From: an uncultured Muribaculaceae bacterium
Lineage (GTDB): Bacteria; Bacteroidota; Bacteroidia; Bacteroidales; Muribaculaceae
Assembly (NCBI GenBank): GCA_910589095.1
Contig: CAJUSN010000011.1
Location: forward strand, 1 to 31,838
DNA: 31,838 bases
Direction: 5' to 3'
Under the pieces are notes generated by a model. The model was given only the letters and a program-made list of their open reading frames with translations. It did no database searches and was not told the origin of the DNA. Of this stretch, positions 24,401 through 31,838 are shown in pieces. Position 1 is the first letter of the stretch. Each line of letters starts with the position of its first letter. The translations under genes and the position numbers were made by a program.

Positions 24401-25250
24401 TTTTACATTGGCGATATTCGCCGAGGGTTTTGAAATCGGAAATCAGGGGGCGTACTGCATCAATAGCCTGAACATAACGCGCATAGCTGGTGAATGTCAG
24501 ATCAACATAGAACCTGTATTCCCACTCACGACCTATAATGGGCATGGACTGGATTTTGGAAAGATTGATTTCATAGAATGACAGGATGGTCAATACCTTG
24601 GACAATGCACCCTGAGAATGGGGCAATGTGAAAACAATCGAGGCTTTATCCAGTTCATCGGCACGCGGCTTGAACTCGGGAGCAACGAGCGGATCGGCCA
24701 GAAGAAGGAAGCGGGTGAAATTACGTTTATTTGTCTCAATTCCTGCTTCAAGAATTTCCAACCCGTAAAGCTCGGCTGCATAACGCCCACAGACAGCCGC
24801 GTGGCCCCGGATATTATTTCGCGCAATGTTGCAAGCACTCCCCGCAGTGTCGAATGCTTCAATCATCTTTAGACCGGGATGCCTCCGGAGATATTGTTCG
24901 CACTGCATGAGAGCCATGGGATGGGAGTTGACCTCTACCAAATCCTCAAGTTTCTGCCCCGGAAGAGCAGCAAGGACATGTGAAATGCGCATTTTATGCT
25001 CACCCACAATTGTGAGAGAGCTTCGGCGGAGAAGTTCGTGATTCTGGAGTAATGCGCCGGCAATGGTATTCTCTATCGCCATTATTCCAAGAAGTGATGG
25101 ATCAGCGTCGAGCTTCTCCATCATATCTGGAAAAGTATTGCATGGCACAGTCTCTACCTCCTCATCAGGATGATGAAGAGAGAAATACTGACGGACGGCC
25201 GCATCATGAAAACAGCCTTCCACACCTTGTATGGTAACGTAACGTTTCAC
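24390..25250 (-). CDS. pheA: Prephenate dehydratase
   Basis: A 286-residue enzyme that converts prephenate to phenylpyruvate. The catalytic part runs to about 190: IQGVEGCFHDAAVRQYF, MAIENTIAGALLQNHELL, VNSHPMALMQCEQYL, and NFTRFLLLAD with the catalytic Thr179-Arg180-Phe181. A C-terminal ACT domain (about 203-275) carries SQGALSKVLTILSFYEINL and then IQSMPIIGREWEY, where other species have the phenylalanine-binding ESRP motif. There is no fused chorismate mutase, unlike E. coli PheA. It starts 8 bases after hisS and overlaps the aminotransferase by 11 bases. Confidence 0.94.
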   Translation of the reverse strand: MKRYVTIQGVEGCFHDAAVRQYFSLHHPDEEVETVPCNTFPDMMEKLDADPSLLGIMAIENTIAGALLQNHELLRRSSLTIVGEHKMRISHVLAALPGQKLEDLVEVNSHPMALMQCEQYLRRHPGLKMIEAFDTAGSACNIARNNIRGHAAVCGRYAAELYGLEILEAGIETNKRNFTRFLLLADPLVAPEFKPRADELDKASIVFTLPHSQGALSKVLTILSFYEINLSKIQSMPIIGREWEYRFYVDLTFTSYARYVQAIDAVRPLISDFKTLGEYRQCKNEY

Positions 25251-25258
25251 CTTGACTA

Positions 25259-26623
25259 TCAGGAGTGGCCGAGGATTGCAGCAATCGCTTCTGAGGGCGT
25301 CAGCAAGGATTGTTCTCCTGTATGCATGTTCTTGAGAGTCATCTTCCCTTGTGCCATTTCGGTTTCGCCGACGATAGCCACAAAGGGTATTCCAAGAGCA
25401 TCGGCCCGTCCCATCTGCTTTTTCATTTTAGCAGAATCCGGATAAATCTCACCGCTGATTCCGGCCTCGCGCAACGCCTTGAGCATTTTCATGGATGCAG
25501 CGGCTTCAGCAGGACCAAAATTCACAAACATTACTCGGGTTGCAAACGCATCATCGGCAGGATATAGATCAAGAGCGTTAAGTACGTCGTAAATACGGTC
25601 GGCTCCAAAGGAGATTCCTACTCCTGACAGTCCCGGCATTCCAAACACTCCGGTAAGATTGTCATAGCGACCGCCGCCGGTGATACTGCCGATGGCCACG
25701 TCGCGGGCCTTTACTTCAATGATTGTTCCAGTGTAATAGTTCAGACCACGGGCGAGAGAAACGTCAATTTCAACTGAAGCCCTCATACCGAGCGATTCAA
25801 TGCCGGTGACAACCTCACGCAATTCTTTCACACCCAATAATCCGGTTTCGCTTCCAGAAAGCACCTCTTCAAGTTTGGCGAGGCGTTCTTCTGTTGAGCC
25901 GCTGATCTCAAGAATTGGGCGAATTGCAGAGATCGCTTCCTGTGAAAGGCCTCGCTCAAGCAGCTCCTCCGAAACTTTCTCAATTCCAATCTTATCGATT
26001 TTGTCAATAGCTACGGTTATATCAATCAGCTTCTCGGGTGCGCCCACGAGCTCGGCAATGCCGGAAAGCACTTTGCGATTGTTCAGTTTGATTATGGTGG
26101 CAATGCGGAGGCGAGCGAATACTTCATCAATAAGCTGAATGAGCTCAATTTCATTTATCAATGAATCAGAGCCAACGACGTCGGCATCGCACTGATAAAA
26201 CTCACGATAGCGACCTTTTTGAGGACGATCGGCACGCCAAACGGGCTGAATCTGGAAACGTTTGAAGGGCATCTGCAACTCATTGCGGTGCTGGACCACA
26301 AAGCGTGCGAAAGGCACCGTAAGATCATAGCGAAGACCTTTTTCGGAGATTTTGCTGATAAGCTTGACAGAGTCAGCATCGGCAAGCATTGCGGGATCAA
26401 CGCCTCGCAGAAAATCCCCGGAATTAAGGATTTTGAAAAGGAGCTTATCGCCCTCCTCGCCATATTTTCCCATAAGCGTGGAAAGATTTTCCATGGCAGG
26501 AGTCTCGATCTGACTGTAGCCGAAAAGAGCGAAGACTTGACGGATGGTAGAGAATATATAATTACGACGGGCCATTTCAACCGGCCCGAAATCGCGAGTA
26601 CCTTTAGGTATGGATGGTTTCAT
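25259..26623 (-). CDS. hisS: Histidyl-tRNA synthetase
   Basis: A 454-residue class II synthetase that charges tRNA-His. The start MKPSIPKGTRDFGPVEMARR is the family's N-terminus. Motif 2 is QIQPVWRADRPQKGRYREFY, the histidine loop is SLARGLNYYTGTIIEVKA, and motif 3 is GVGISFGADRIYDVL. The C-terminal anticodon-binding domain begins near VMFVNFGPAEAAASM. An upstream ATG at 26695 would add 24 residues but overlaps the -7 box, so it was rejected. It is the first gene of the operon with the phenylalanine/tyrosine genes, with pheA 8 bases downstream. Confidence 0.95.
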   Translation of the reverse strand: MKPSIPKGTRDFGPVEMARRNYIFSTIRQVFALFGYSQIETPAMENLSTLMGKYGEEGDKLLFKILNSGDFLRGVDPAMLADADSVKLISKISEKGLRYDLTVPFARFVVQHRNELQMPFKRFQIQPVWRADRPQKGRYREFYQCDADVVGSDSLINEIELIQLIDEVFARLRIATIIKLNNRKVLSGIAELVGAPEKLIDITVAIDKIDKIGIEKVSEELLERGLSQEAISAIRPILEISGSTEERLAKLEEVLSGSETGLLGVKELREVVTGIESLGMRASVEIDVSLARGLNYYTGTIIEVKARDVAIGSITGGGRYDNLTGVFGMPGLSGVGISFGADRIYDVLNALDLYPADDAFATRVMFVNFGPAEAAASMKMLKALREAGISGEIYPDSAKMKKQMGRADALGIPFVAIVGETEMAQGKMTLKNMHTGEQSLLTPSEAIAAILGHS

Positions 26624-26692
26624 GAGGCGAAATCTATGTGAAATAGGGATTGTACTACGGTGTTGACCCATATTATGGGCATATATATTTTG

Positions 26693-26700
26693 CAAATTTA
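26693..26700 (-). promoter_or_regulatory. -7 element of the hisS/aromatic operon
   Basis: TAAATTTG on the minus strand is a perfect -7 match, with no clear -33 partner. The transcript would start near 26686, giving a leader of about 60 bases before hisS. Confidence 0.55.
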
Positions 26701-26818
26701 CGAAAAATAAGTTGTTTGCCGAGTCATGGAATTAATAAAATGAGATTGCAAAAATGAAAAAAAGATGAAAAAAAATGAGAAATTTGCATAACTGCATAAA
26801 TATACGGGATTAATTTAC

Positions 26819-26826
26819 TAACTTTG
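26819..26826 (+). promoter_or_regulatory. -7 element of the arginine operon
   Basis: TAACTTTG matches TAnnTTTG; the -33 region is weak (TGCA, 22 bases up). The transcript would start near 26833, leaving a leader of about 155 bases. Confidence 0.5.
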
Positions 26827-26989
26827 CCCCCGTAAACGACAAACACACCACCCGCGCGGACCAGAGTTTGCCAGGAAAAAGTATTCACAACTTATTCCAA
26901 ATTTACAAAGTAGACGCTTCAACCGGCACGAACCCGCAGCAAAGCTTGCATAGAACGAACAGAATAAATAACTAAATTTAAACATCCCG

Positions 26990-27610
26990 ATGAACGCAGA
27001 CACAATAACAGTGGAGTTTGCCCGCGAGGAACATTCCTGCCATGCGGAGCGAATCTGTGACCTCATCTATAAATCGGCGCTTCAACGCGGTACAGGTATC
27101 GCACGCCGATCACCTGAATATATTTCCGCAAAAATCACCGGCGGCAAAGCCGTGGTTGCGATGGAAGGCGACAAACTTGTGGGCTTCAGCTACATAGAGT
27201 GTTGGGGCCACGGGGACTTCGTTGCGACTTCCGGCCTGATAGTGGATCCCGACTATCGCCATTTAGGCCTTGCAGGACGCATCAAACAGAAAACATTTGA
27301 ATTGGCACGCCTGCGTTTCCCTTATGCCAAACTGTTCAGTATCACCACTTCCCTACCCGTCATGAAACTAAATTCACGTATGGGCTACAAACCGGTGACA
27401 TTCTCGGAACTAACGGATGATGAAGAATTTTGGCAAGGTTGCAAGGGTTGCATCAATTACGATATTCTCCAACGCAACGGAAGGAGAATGTGCCTGTGCA
27501 CCGGTATGCTTTTCGATCCCAAGCAGCCGTTGCCTGAAAACACTGCGGCCACACCTTATATAATGATGTTCCGCAACAAACTCAGCAAAATATTCAGAAT
27601 AAAAAAATAA
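26990..27610 (+). CDS. GNAT acetyltransferase heading the arginine operon
   Basis: A 206-residue GNAT-fold acyltransferase. Acyl-CoA motif A is visible as IVDPDYRHLGLAGRIKQKTF (84-103, R-x-x-G-x-A type), preceded by KLVGFSYIE. After the fold, the C-terminal part adds four cysteines, C151, C154, C168 and C170 (GCKGC and MCLC), in a CxxC-x13-CxC pattern suggestive of a metal site. As first gene of an argG-argC-argD-argF' operon, with argG 13 bases downstream, it is a candidate for the N-acyl-(succinyl or acetyl) glutamate synthase that starts the pathway. This is inference from context; the acceptor cannot be read from the sequence. Confidence 0.8.
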   Translation: MNADTITVEFAREEHSCHAERICDLIYKSALQRGTGIARRSPEYISAKITGGKAVVAMEGDKLVGFSYIECWGHGDFVATSGLIVDPDYRHLGLAGRIKQKTFELARLRFPYAKLFSITTSLPVMKLNSRMGYKPVTFSELTDDEEFWQGCKGCINYDILQRNGRRMCLCTGMLFDPKQPLPENTAATPYIMMFRNKLSKIFRIKK

Positions 27611-27623
27611 CCTACTTACCCAG

Positions 27624-28838
27624 ATGGAAAAGAAAAAGAAAGTGGTGCTTGCATTCAGTGGCGGATTGGACACTTCATTCTGCGCCAAGTACCTTTCGGC
27701 CGACCTCGGCTATGAAGTTCACACCGCGATTGCCAATACAGGAGGCTTTTCAGAAGAAGAGCTTGCCCGTATTGAGGAACGAGCCATGGCGCTTGGCGCT
27801 GCCAGCCATGCAGCCCTTGACGTTACTAAAGATTACTATGAAAAGAGCATCCGCTACATGATAGCCGGCAACGTTCTCCGCAACGGCACTTATCCCATCT
27901 CAGTGTCGTCGGAACGCATTTTTCAAGCCATAGCTATAATTGAATACGCCAAGAAAATCGGAGCCGATGCAGTGGCTCACGGCTCAACAGGAGCAGGAAA
28001 CGACCAGGTGAGATTCGACCTCACATTCCAGATTCTCGCTCCCGAGATAGAGATCATCACCCCTACCCGCGACATGACTCTGACCCGCGAGTATGAAATC
28101 AACTATCTGAAAGAGCATGGCGTAGAAGCTGATTTCAAAAAGCTTGAATATTCCATCAACAAGGGTTTGTGGGGCACAAGCATCGGAGGAAAAGAAACTC
28201 TCAAATCAGAGCTCACCCTCCCCGAAGAAGCTTATCCGAGTCAGGTGACTGCATCTGAACCGGAAAAACTGACAATAACCTTTGAAAAAGGTGAACCTGT
28301 CGCCGTAAATGGCACTCCTATCGCAGACCGCATCGAAGCTATCCGTACCATCGAGGCAATAGGCTCAAAGTTCGGTATTGGTCGTGACATGCACATTGGC
28401 GACACCATTATAGGTATAAAAGGACGCGTAGGTTTTGAAGCTGCCGGCCCCATCCTGATCATTGCCGCCCACAAAATGCTCGAAAAGCACGTGCTGACGA
28501 AGTGGCAGCAATACTGGAAGGATCAGATAGGCACCTGGTACGGGATGTTCCTCCACGAAGCACAGTATCTTGACCCGGCTATGCGCGACATGGAAGCATT
28601 CCTGGAAAGCACTCAGGCTCATGTTAGCGGCACTGTTGAGCTACTGTTACGTCCTTACAGCTATACGCTTGTGGGAGTGGATTCACCCTACGATCTGATG
28701 AAAACAGACTTCGGCGAATACGGCGAAGTGAACAAAGCATGGAGCGCTGATGATGTGAAAGGCTTCACCTCTATCATGGGCAATCCCATGAAGATTTATT
28801 ACAACGTTACAAATCGCGCTGAAAAGGACAAGAAATGA
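27624..28838 (+). CDS. argG: Argininosuccinate synthase
   Basis: A 404-residue enzyme that joins citrulline and aspartate with ATP to form argininosuccinate. The P-loop-like pyrophosphatase motif AFSGGLDTS is at 10-18. Then come AVAHGSTGAGNDQVRFD for citrulline/aspartate binding, INKGLWGTSIGGKE, IIGIKGRVGFEAAGPILI and the C-terminal helix region. The length is normal for the family. The last four bases (ATGA) overlap the argC start, so translation is coupled. Confidence 0.96.
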   Translation: MEKKKKVVLAFSGGLDTSFCAKYLSADLGYEVHTAIANTGGFSEEELARIEERAMALGAASHAALDVTKDYYEKSIRYMIAGNVLRNGTYPISVSSERIFQAIAIIEYAKKIGADAVAHGSTGAGNDQVRFDLTFQILAPEIEIITPTRDMTLTREYEINYLKEHGVEADFKKLEYSINKGLWGTSIGGKETLKSELTLPEEAYPSQVTASEPEKLTITFEKGEPVAVNGTPIADRIEAIRTIEAIGSKFGIGRDMHIGDTIIGIKGRVGFEAAGPILIIAAHKMLEKHVLTKWQQYWKDQIGTWYGMFLHEAQYLDPAMRDMEAFLESTQAHVSGTVELLLRPYSYTLVGVDSPYDLMKTDFGEYGEVNKAWSADDVKGFTSIMGNPMKIYYNVTNRAEKDKK

Positions 28839-29797
28839 TAAAAGTAGGCATTATTGGCGGCGCAGGTTACACAGCCGGAGAGTTGCTCAGGATCCTTATC
28901 AATCATCCTGAAGTGAAGATTGAATTCGTGCACTCCCAGAGTAATGCCGGCAATCCGCTGACATTTGTTCACGAAGGTCTGATGGGAGAGACGGACATGA
29001 CTTTCACCGACGTGTACGATCTCAGGGCGATAGATTGCCTGTTCCTGTGCTCCGGTCACGGTGCAAGCAGCAAATTCTGGGAAGATAACCAACGCCCGGA
29101 AGGCCTGAAGGTTGTGGACCTGGCTCAGGATTACCGCGATGAAAGCTGCGGTTATGTATATGGACTTCCTGAGCTGAACCGTGAGCGTATCCGCACGGCA
29201 GATTCTGTTGCAAATCCCGGTTGCTATGCCACTGCAATCCAATTGGCATTGCTACCCCTTGCATCTGCAGGAGCGCTCAAGGGTGATGTGCATGTCACCG
29301 GTATAACAGGCTCGACCGGTGCAGGTGTAAAGCCCACTTACTCCACCCATTTCAGCTGGCGCAACTCGAACATGTCAGTATATAAAGTATTCGAACATCA
29401 GCATCTGCTGGAAATCAACCGTTCCCTTCGTCAATTGATGCCTCAGACCGATGCCGAAGTCAATTTCATCCCCATGAGAGGCGATTTTGCCCGAGGTATA
29501 TTCGTGACAGCATACCTTAAAACCGACCTTACCGAAGATGAGGCGCGCAAGATATACAGCGACTTCTATGCGTCGTCGGCATTTACCTCGCAATCATCCA
29601 AAAGCCTTGACTTGAAGCAAGTGGTAAATACTAACAAGGGGTTGGTCTGGATTGAGAAGCACGGCGACAAACTGCTTATTTTAAGCGCCATCGACAATCT
29701 GCTGAAAGGAGCCTCCGGCCAAGCGGTTCAAAACATGAACCTGATGTTCGGCATTGACGAAACAACAGGTCTGCGCCTTAAATCCTCTGCATTCTGA
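28835..29797 (+). CDS. argC: N-acetyl (or N-succinyl)-gamma-glutamyl-phosphate reductase
   Basis: A 320-residue NADPH-dependent reductase of the acylated ornithine pathway. The Rossmann start is IKVGIIGGAGYTAGELLRIL. VVDLAQDYR and YGLPELNRERI precede the catalytic Cys130 in ANPGCYATAI, with the catalytic His region FEHQHLLEI at about 186-194. The loop usually read as SGAGR is STGAGVKP here, perhaps linked to a succinylated substrate, since the operon ends with a succinylornithine-type enzyme. The start overlaps argG by 4 bases, and argD follows by 5 bases. Confidence 0.94.
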   Translation: MIKVGIIGGAGYTAGELLRILINHPEVKIEFVHSQSNAGNPLTFVHEGLMGETDMTFTDVYDLRAIDCLFLCSGHGASSKFWEDNQRPEGLKVVDLAQDYRDESCGYVYGLPELNRERIRTADSVANPGCYATAIQLALLPLASAGALKGDVHVTGITGSTGAGVKPTYSTHFSWRNSNMSVYKVFEHQHLLEINRSLRQLMPQTDAEVNFIPMRGDFARGIFVTAYLKTDLTEDEARKIYSDFYASSAFTSQSSKSLDLKQVVNTNKGLVWIEKHGDKLLILSAIDNLLKGASGQAVQNMNLMFGIDETTGLRLKSSAF

Positions 29798-29802
29798 CAC
29801 AA

Positions 29803-30924
29803 ATGAAACTATTTGACGTATATTCACTTTATGAAATAGAGCCGGTGAGAGGCGAAGGCAGCTACGTGTTCACCGCCGACGGCACGCGCTATCTTGATCT
29901 GTACGGAGGACATGCCGTGATTTCCATAGGACATGCCCACCCCCATTATGTGCAAGCCATAAGCGAACAAGTGGCGAAGCTCGGATTCTATTCAAATTCA
30001 GTACAAAACTCACTTCAGGGGCGCCTTGCCGAACTGCTTGGCAAACTGAGTGGATATGCCAATTACCAACTCTTCCTGTGCAACTCCGGTGCCGAAGCTA
30101 ATGAAAATGCCATGAAACTGGCATCATTTACCACGGGGCGCAAACGCATATTGGCTTTCAACCATGCATTCCATGGACGTACATCTGGAGCAGTTGCCGC
30201 CACGGACAATCCCTCGATTATCTCGCCCTTCAATGCCACAGAGAATGTAGTATTCACTCCTCTCAACGATTTGGAAGCTGCTGAACAACACTTATCGACA
30301 GGTGAATTTGCAGCTGTGATAATCGAAGGCATCCAAGGTGTGGCGGGAATACGTGTGCCTGATGATGAATTCGTGCGGAAACTTAGCGATGTTGCAAAAA
30401 AGCACGGAACCTTAGTGATAGCTGATGAGATTCAAAGTGGCTATGGCCGAACCGGCAAATTCTTTGCCCATCAACATGCCAGGCTTGTCCCCGACATTAT
30501 AACTTGCGCAAAAGGCATAGCCAATGGATTTCCTATGGGCGCAGTGCTGATATCGCCAGAGATTGAAGCTAAAAAGGGAATGTTGGGAACCACTTTCGGA
30601 GGAAACCATCTGGCATGCGCGGCGGCAATAGCAGTGCTTGAAGTGATGCAAGAAGAAAATTTGATTGAAAACGCAGCAATGACAGGTGATTATCTGCTAT
30701 CCGAGCTCAAAAAGATGGACCAACTAAAAGATGTGCGCGGACGCGGCCTAATGATAGGATTCGACGTTGAAGGGAGCGGAAGTGACATGCGTCGCAAACT
30801 GCTCTTTGAAAAACAGATATTCACCGGTGGAGCCGGAGTTTCGACAGTGCGTCTTCTCCCGGCCCTGGGATTGACTAAAGAACAAGCTGACACATTCTTA
30901 AACTCATTAAACCAATTGATTTAA
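29803..30924 (+). CDS. argD: Acylornithine aminotransferase
   Basis: A 373-residue class III PLP aminotransferase that makes N-acylornithine from the semialdehyde and glutamate. Motifs are LYGGHAVISIGHAHP, LFLCNSGAEANENAMKLA, FHGRTSGAVAATD, VIIEGIQGVAGI, VIADEIQSGYGRTG with Asp208, and TCAKGIANGFPMGA with the PLP Lys237, then GTTFGGNHLACAAA. It is shorter than E. coli ArgD (about 406) at the N-terminus. It sits 5 bases after argC and 3 bases before argF'. Confidence 0.94.
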   Translation: MKLFDVYSLYEIEPVRGEGSYVFTADGTRYLDLYGGHAVISIGHAHPHYVQAISEQVAKLGFYSNSVQNSLQGRLAELLGKLSGYANYQLFLCNSGAEANENAMKLASFTTGRKRILAFNHAFHGRTSGAVAATDNPSIISPFNATENVVFTPLNDLEAAEQHLSTGEFAAVIIEGIQGVAGIRVPDDEFVRKLSDVAKKHGTLVIADEIQSGYGRTGKFFAHQHARLVPDIITCAKGIANGFPMGAVLISPEIEAKKGMLGTTFGGNHLACAAAIAVLEVMQEENLIENAAMTGDYLLSELKKMDQLKDVRGRGLMIGFDVEGSGSDMRRKLLFEKQIFTGGAGVSTVRLLPALGLTKEQADTFLNSLNQLI

Positions 30925-30927
30925 GCC

Positions 30928-31838
30928 ATGAAAAAATTCACTTGCGCTGCCGACATCGGTCCTTGGCGCGATGCAGTTAAAGAGGCTTTGGCCGTGAAAG
31001 AAAATAAGTTCGGATTTTCAGAGCTCGGTCGCAACCGCACGCTTCTGATAATATTCTTCAACTCCTCGCTCCGCACCCGTCTGAGCACGCAAAAAGCCGC
31101 CATGAACTTAGGAATGAACGTGATGGTGCTTGATGTTAATCAGGGTGCATGGAAACTTGAGACCGAACGAGGTGTGATAATGGATGGAGACAAGGCCGAA
31201 CACCTTCTTGAAGCCATACCGGTTATGGGAAGCTACTGCGATCTGATCGGGGTACGTTCGTTTGCAGGACTCACTGACAAAGCTGCTGATTACGAAGAAC
31301 GCGTGATTGATCAGTTCATAAAATACTCCGGACGCCCTGTCTTCAGTATGGAGGCCGCCACCCGCCATCCGCTCCAAAGCTTCGCCGATCTCATAACAAT
31401 TGAAGAATTCAAAACCAAGGAACGACCGAAAGTTGTGATGACCTGGGCTCCGCACCCCAAAGCATTGCCGCAGGCCGTGCCTAACTCGTTTGCGGAATGG
31501 ATGAATCTGACCGATTATGATTTCGTGATAACTCACCCCAAAGGCTATGAACTGGATCCTAGGTTTGTGGGCAGCGCGAAGGTGGAATATGACCAGCGCA
31601 AAGCATTGGAAGGAGCAGACTTCGTATATGCCAAAAACTGGTCGGCTTATGCAGATCCGAACTATGGCAAAGTTCTATCGACAGACCGCTCATGGATGGT
31701 TGACAGTGAAAAAATGGCTCTTACTGACAACGCATTCTTCATGCACTGTTTGCCCGTGCGTCGCAACATGATTGTATCCGATGATGTGATAGAGTCAGAT
31801 CGCAGTATAGTAATACCGGAAGCCGCCAACAGGGAAAT
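30928..31838 (+). CDS. argF': N-succinylornithine carbamoyltransferase (partial, C-terminus off the edge)
   Basis: About 303 codons are present; family members have about 318, so roughly 15 are missing. The enzyme carbamoylates N-succinyl-L-ornithine. Carbamoyl-phosphate residues stand in FFNSSLRTRLSTQKAA. Other landmarks are WKLETERGVIMDGDK, EAATRHPLQSFADLI, TWAPHPKALPQAVPNSF, KNWSAYADPNYGKVLSTD, FFMHCLPVRRNMIVSDDV and IVIPEAANRE. It closely resembles the Bacteroides fragilis enzyme as I remember it. Residue 90, which is Pro in that enzyme and Glu in acetylornithine-specific relatives, is Ala here (DGDKAEH). The start 3 bases after argD is clear. Confidence 0.93.
   Translation, partial: MKKFTCAADIGPWRDAVKEALAVKENKFGFSELGRNRTLLIIFFNSSLRTRLSTQKAAMNLGMNVMVLDVNQGAWKLETERGVIMDGDKAEHLLEAIPVMGSYCDLIGVRSFAGLTDKAADYEERVIDQFIKYSGRPVFSMEAATRHPLQSFADLITIEEFKTKERPKVVMTWAPHPKALPQAVPNSFAEWMNLTDYDFVITHPKGYELDPRFVGSAKVEYDQRKALEGADFVYAKNWSAYADPNYGKVLSTDRSWMVDSEKMALTDNAFFMHCLPVRRNMIVSDDVIESDRSIVIPEAANRE

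Larger units (their letters stand above)
26624..26989. other. Divergent control region of the hisS/aromatic and arginine operons
   Basis: This 366-base gap separates two biosynthetic operons. It holds a minus-strand -7 box at 26693-26700 and a plus-strand one at 26819-26826, with a purine- and A-rich stretch (about 26745-26785) between. The arginine leader, about 155 bases (26833-26989), contains no ATG-started frame and no hairpin with a T-run that I can identify. A regulator site for arginine could lie here but none was recognised. Confidence 0.5.

Noticed and set aside
26833..26989. TTG-started frame of about 36 codons in the arginine operon leader as a possible attenuator peptide
   Set aside because: It has only two arginine codons near its end, no ribosome-binding site, and no alternative hairpins with a T-run were found.

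Overview
The window looks like ordinary core chromosome of a Bacteroidales bacterium, most likely near Muribaculaceae, Bacteroides or Prevotella. This rests on five things: promoters of the Bacteroidota type (TAnnTTTG at -7, sometimes TTTG or ATTG near -33), an N-succinylornithine-type carbamoyltransferase, a fused DAHP synthase/chorismate mutase, a K+-dependent membrane pyrophosphatase, and a two-subunit B12-dependent methylmalonyl-CoA mutase. I see no tRNA, rRNA, CRISPR array, insertion sequence, phage gene or integrase. Assignments are read from the sequence and from family knowledge; no database search was run.

Layout. 1-2900: the start of a probable TonB-dependent receptor (-), UDP-glucose dehydrogenase (+), a secreted PepSY-like protein (+) and ribosomal protein L34 (+). 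2929-8526: four minus-strand genes in transcription order udk, lptB, mutA, mutB, ending in a strong hairpin. 8964-15136: endonuclease IV (+), an OmpA/glycine-zipper lipoprotein (-), an EamA transporter (+), a short AlkD-like HEAT protein (-), then a two-gene envelope operon (+) with a 4xLysM/periplasmic-binding fusion and a small outer-membrane beta-barrel. 15167-18701: DNA polymerase III delta (-), an orphan HsdR-N-type nuclease domain (+), a Dabb protein (-) and an ABC-F ATPase (-). 18976-26623: membrane pyrophosphatase (-), with its own promoter, lies downstream of a tight minus-strand operon hisS-pheA-aminotransferase-DAHP synthase/chorismate mutase-tyrA for phenylalanine and tyrosine synthesis. 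26990-31838: an arginine operon (+), GNAT-argG-argC-argD-argF', cut by the window end about 15 residues before the expected end of argF'.

Two biosynthetic operons, hisS/aromatic and arginine, diverge from one 366-base promoter region. The mutase and the pyrophosphatase fit anaerobic propionate/succinate metabolism with PPi-driven ion pumping.

I found no clearly new multi-gene system. The best leads are at residue level: an ABC-F protein with one canonical and one fully degenerate ATP site; a pyrophosphatase with residues remembered for dual Na+/H+ pumping; Ala at the specificity position of the ornithine carbamoyltransferase; a Cys-rich GNAT heading the arginine operon; an aminotransferase with Met in place of the usual PLP-contacting Asn; and an orphan nuclease domain whose gene overlaps a convergent neighbour.
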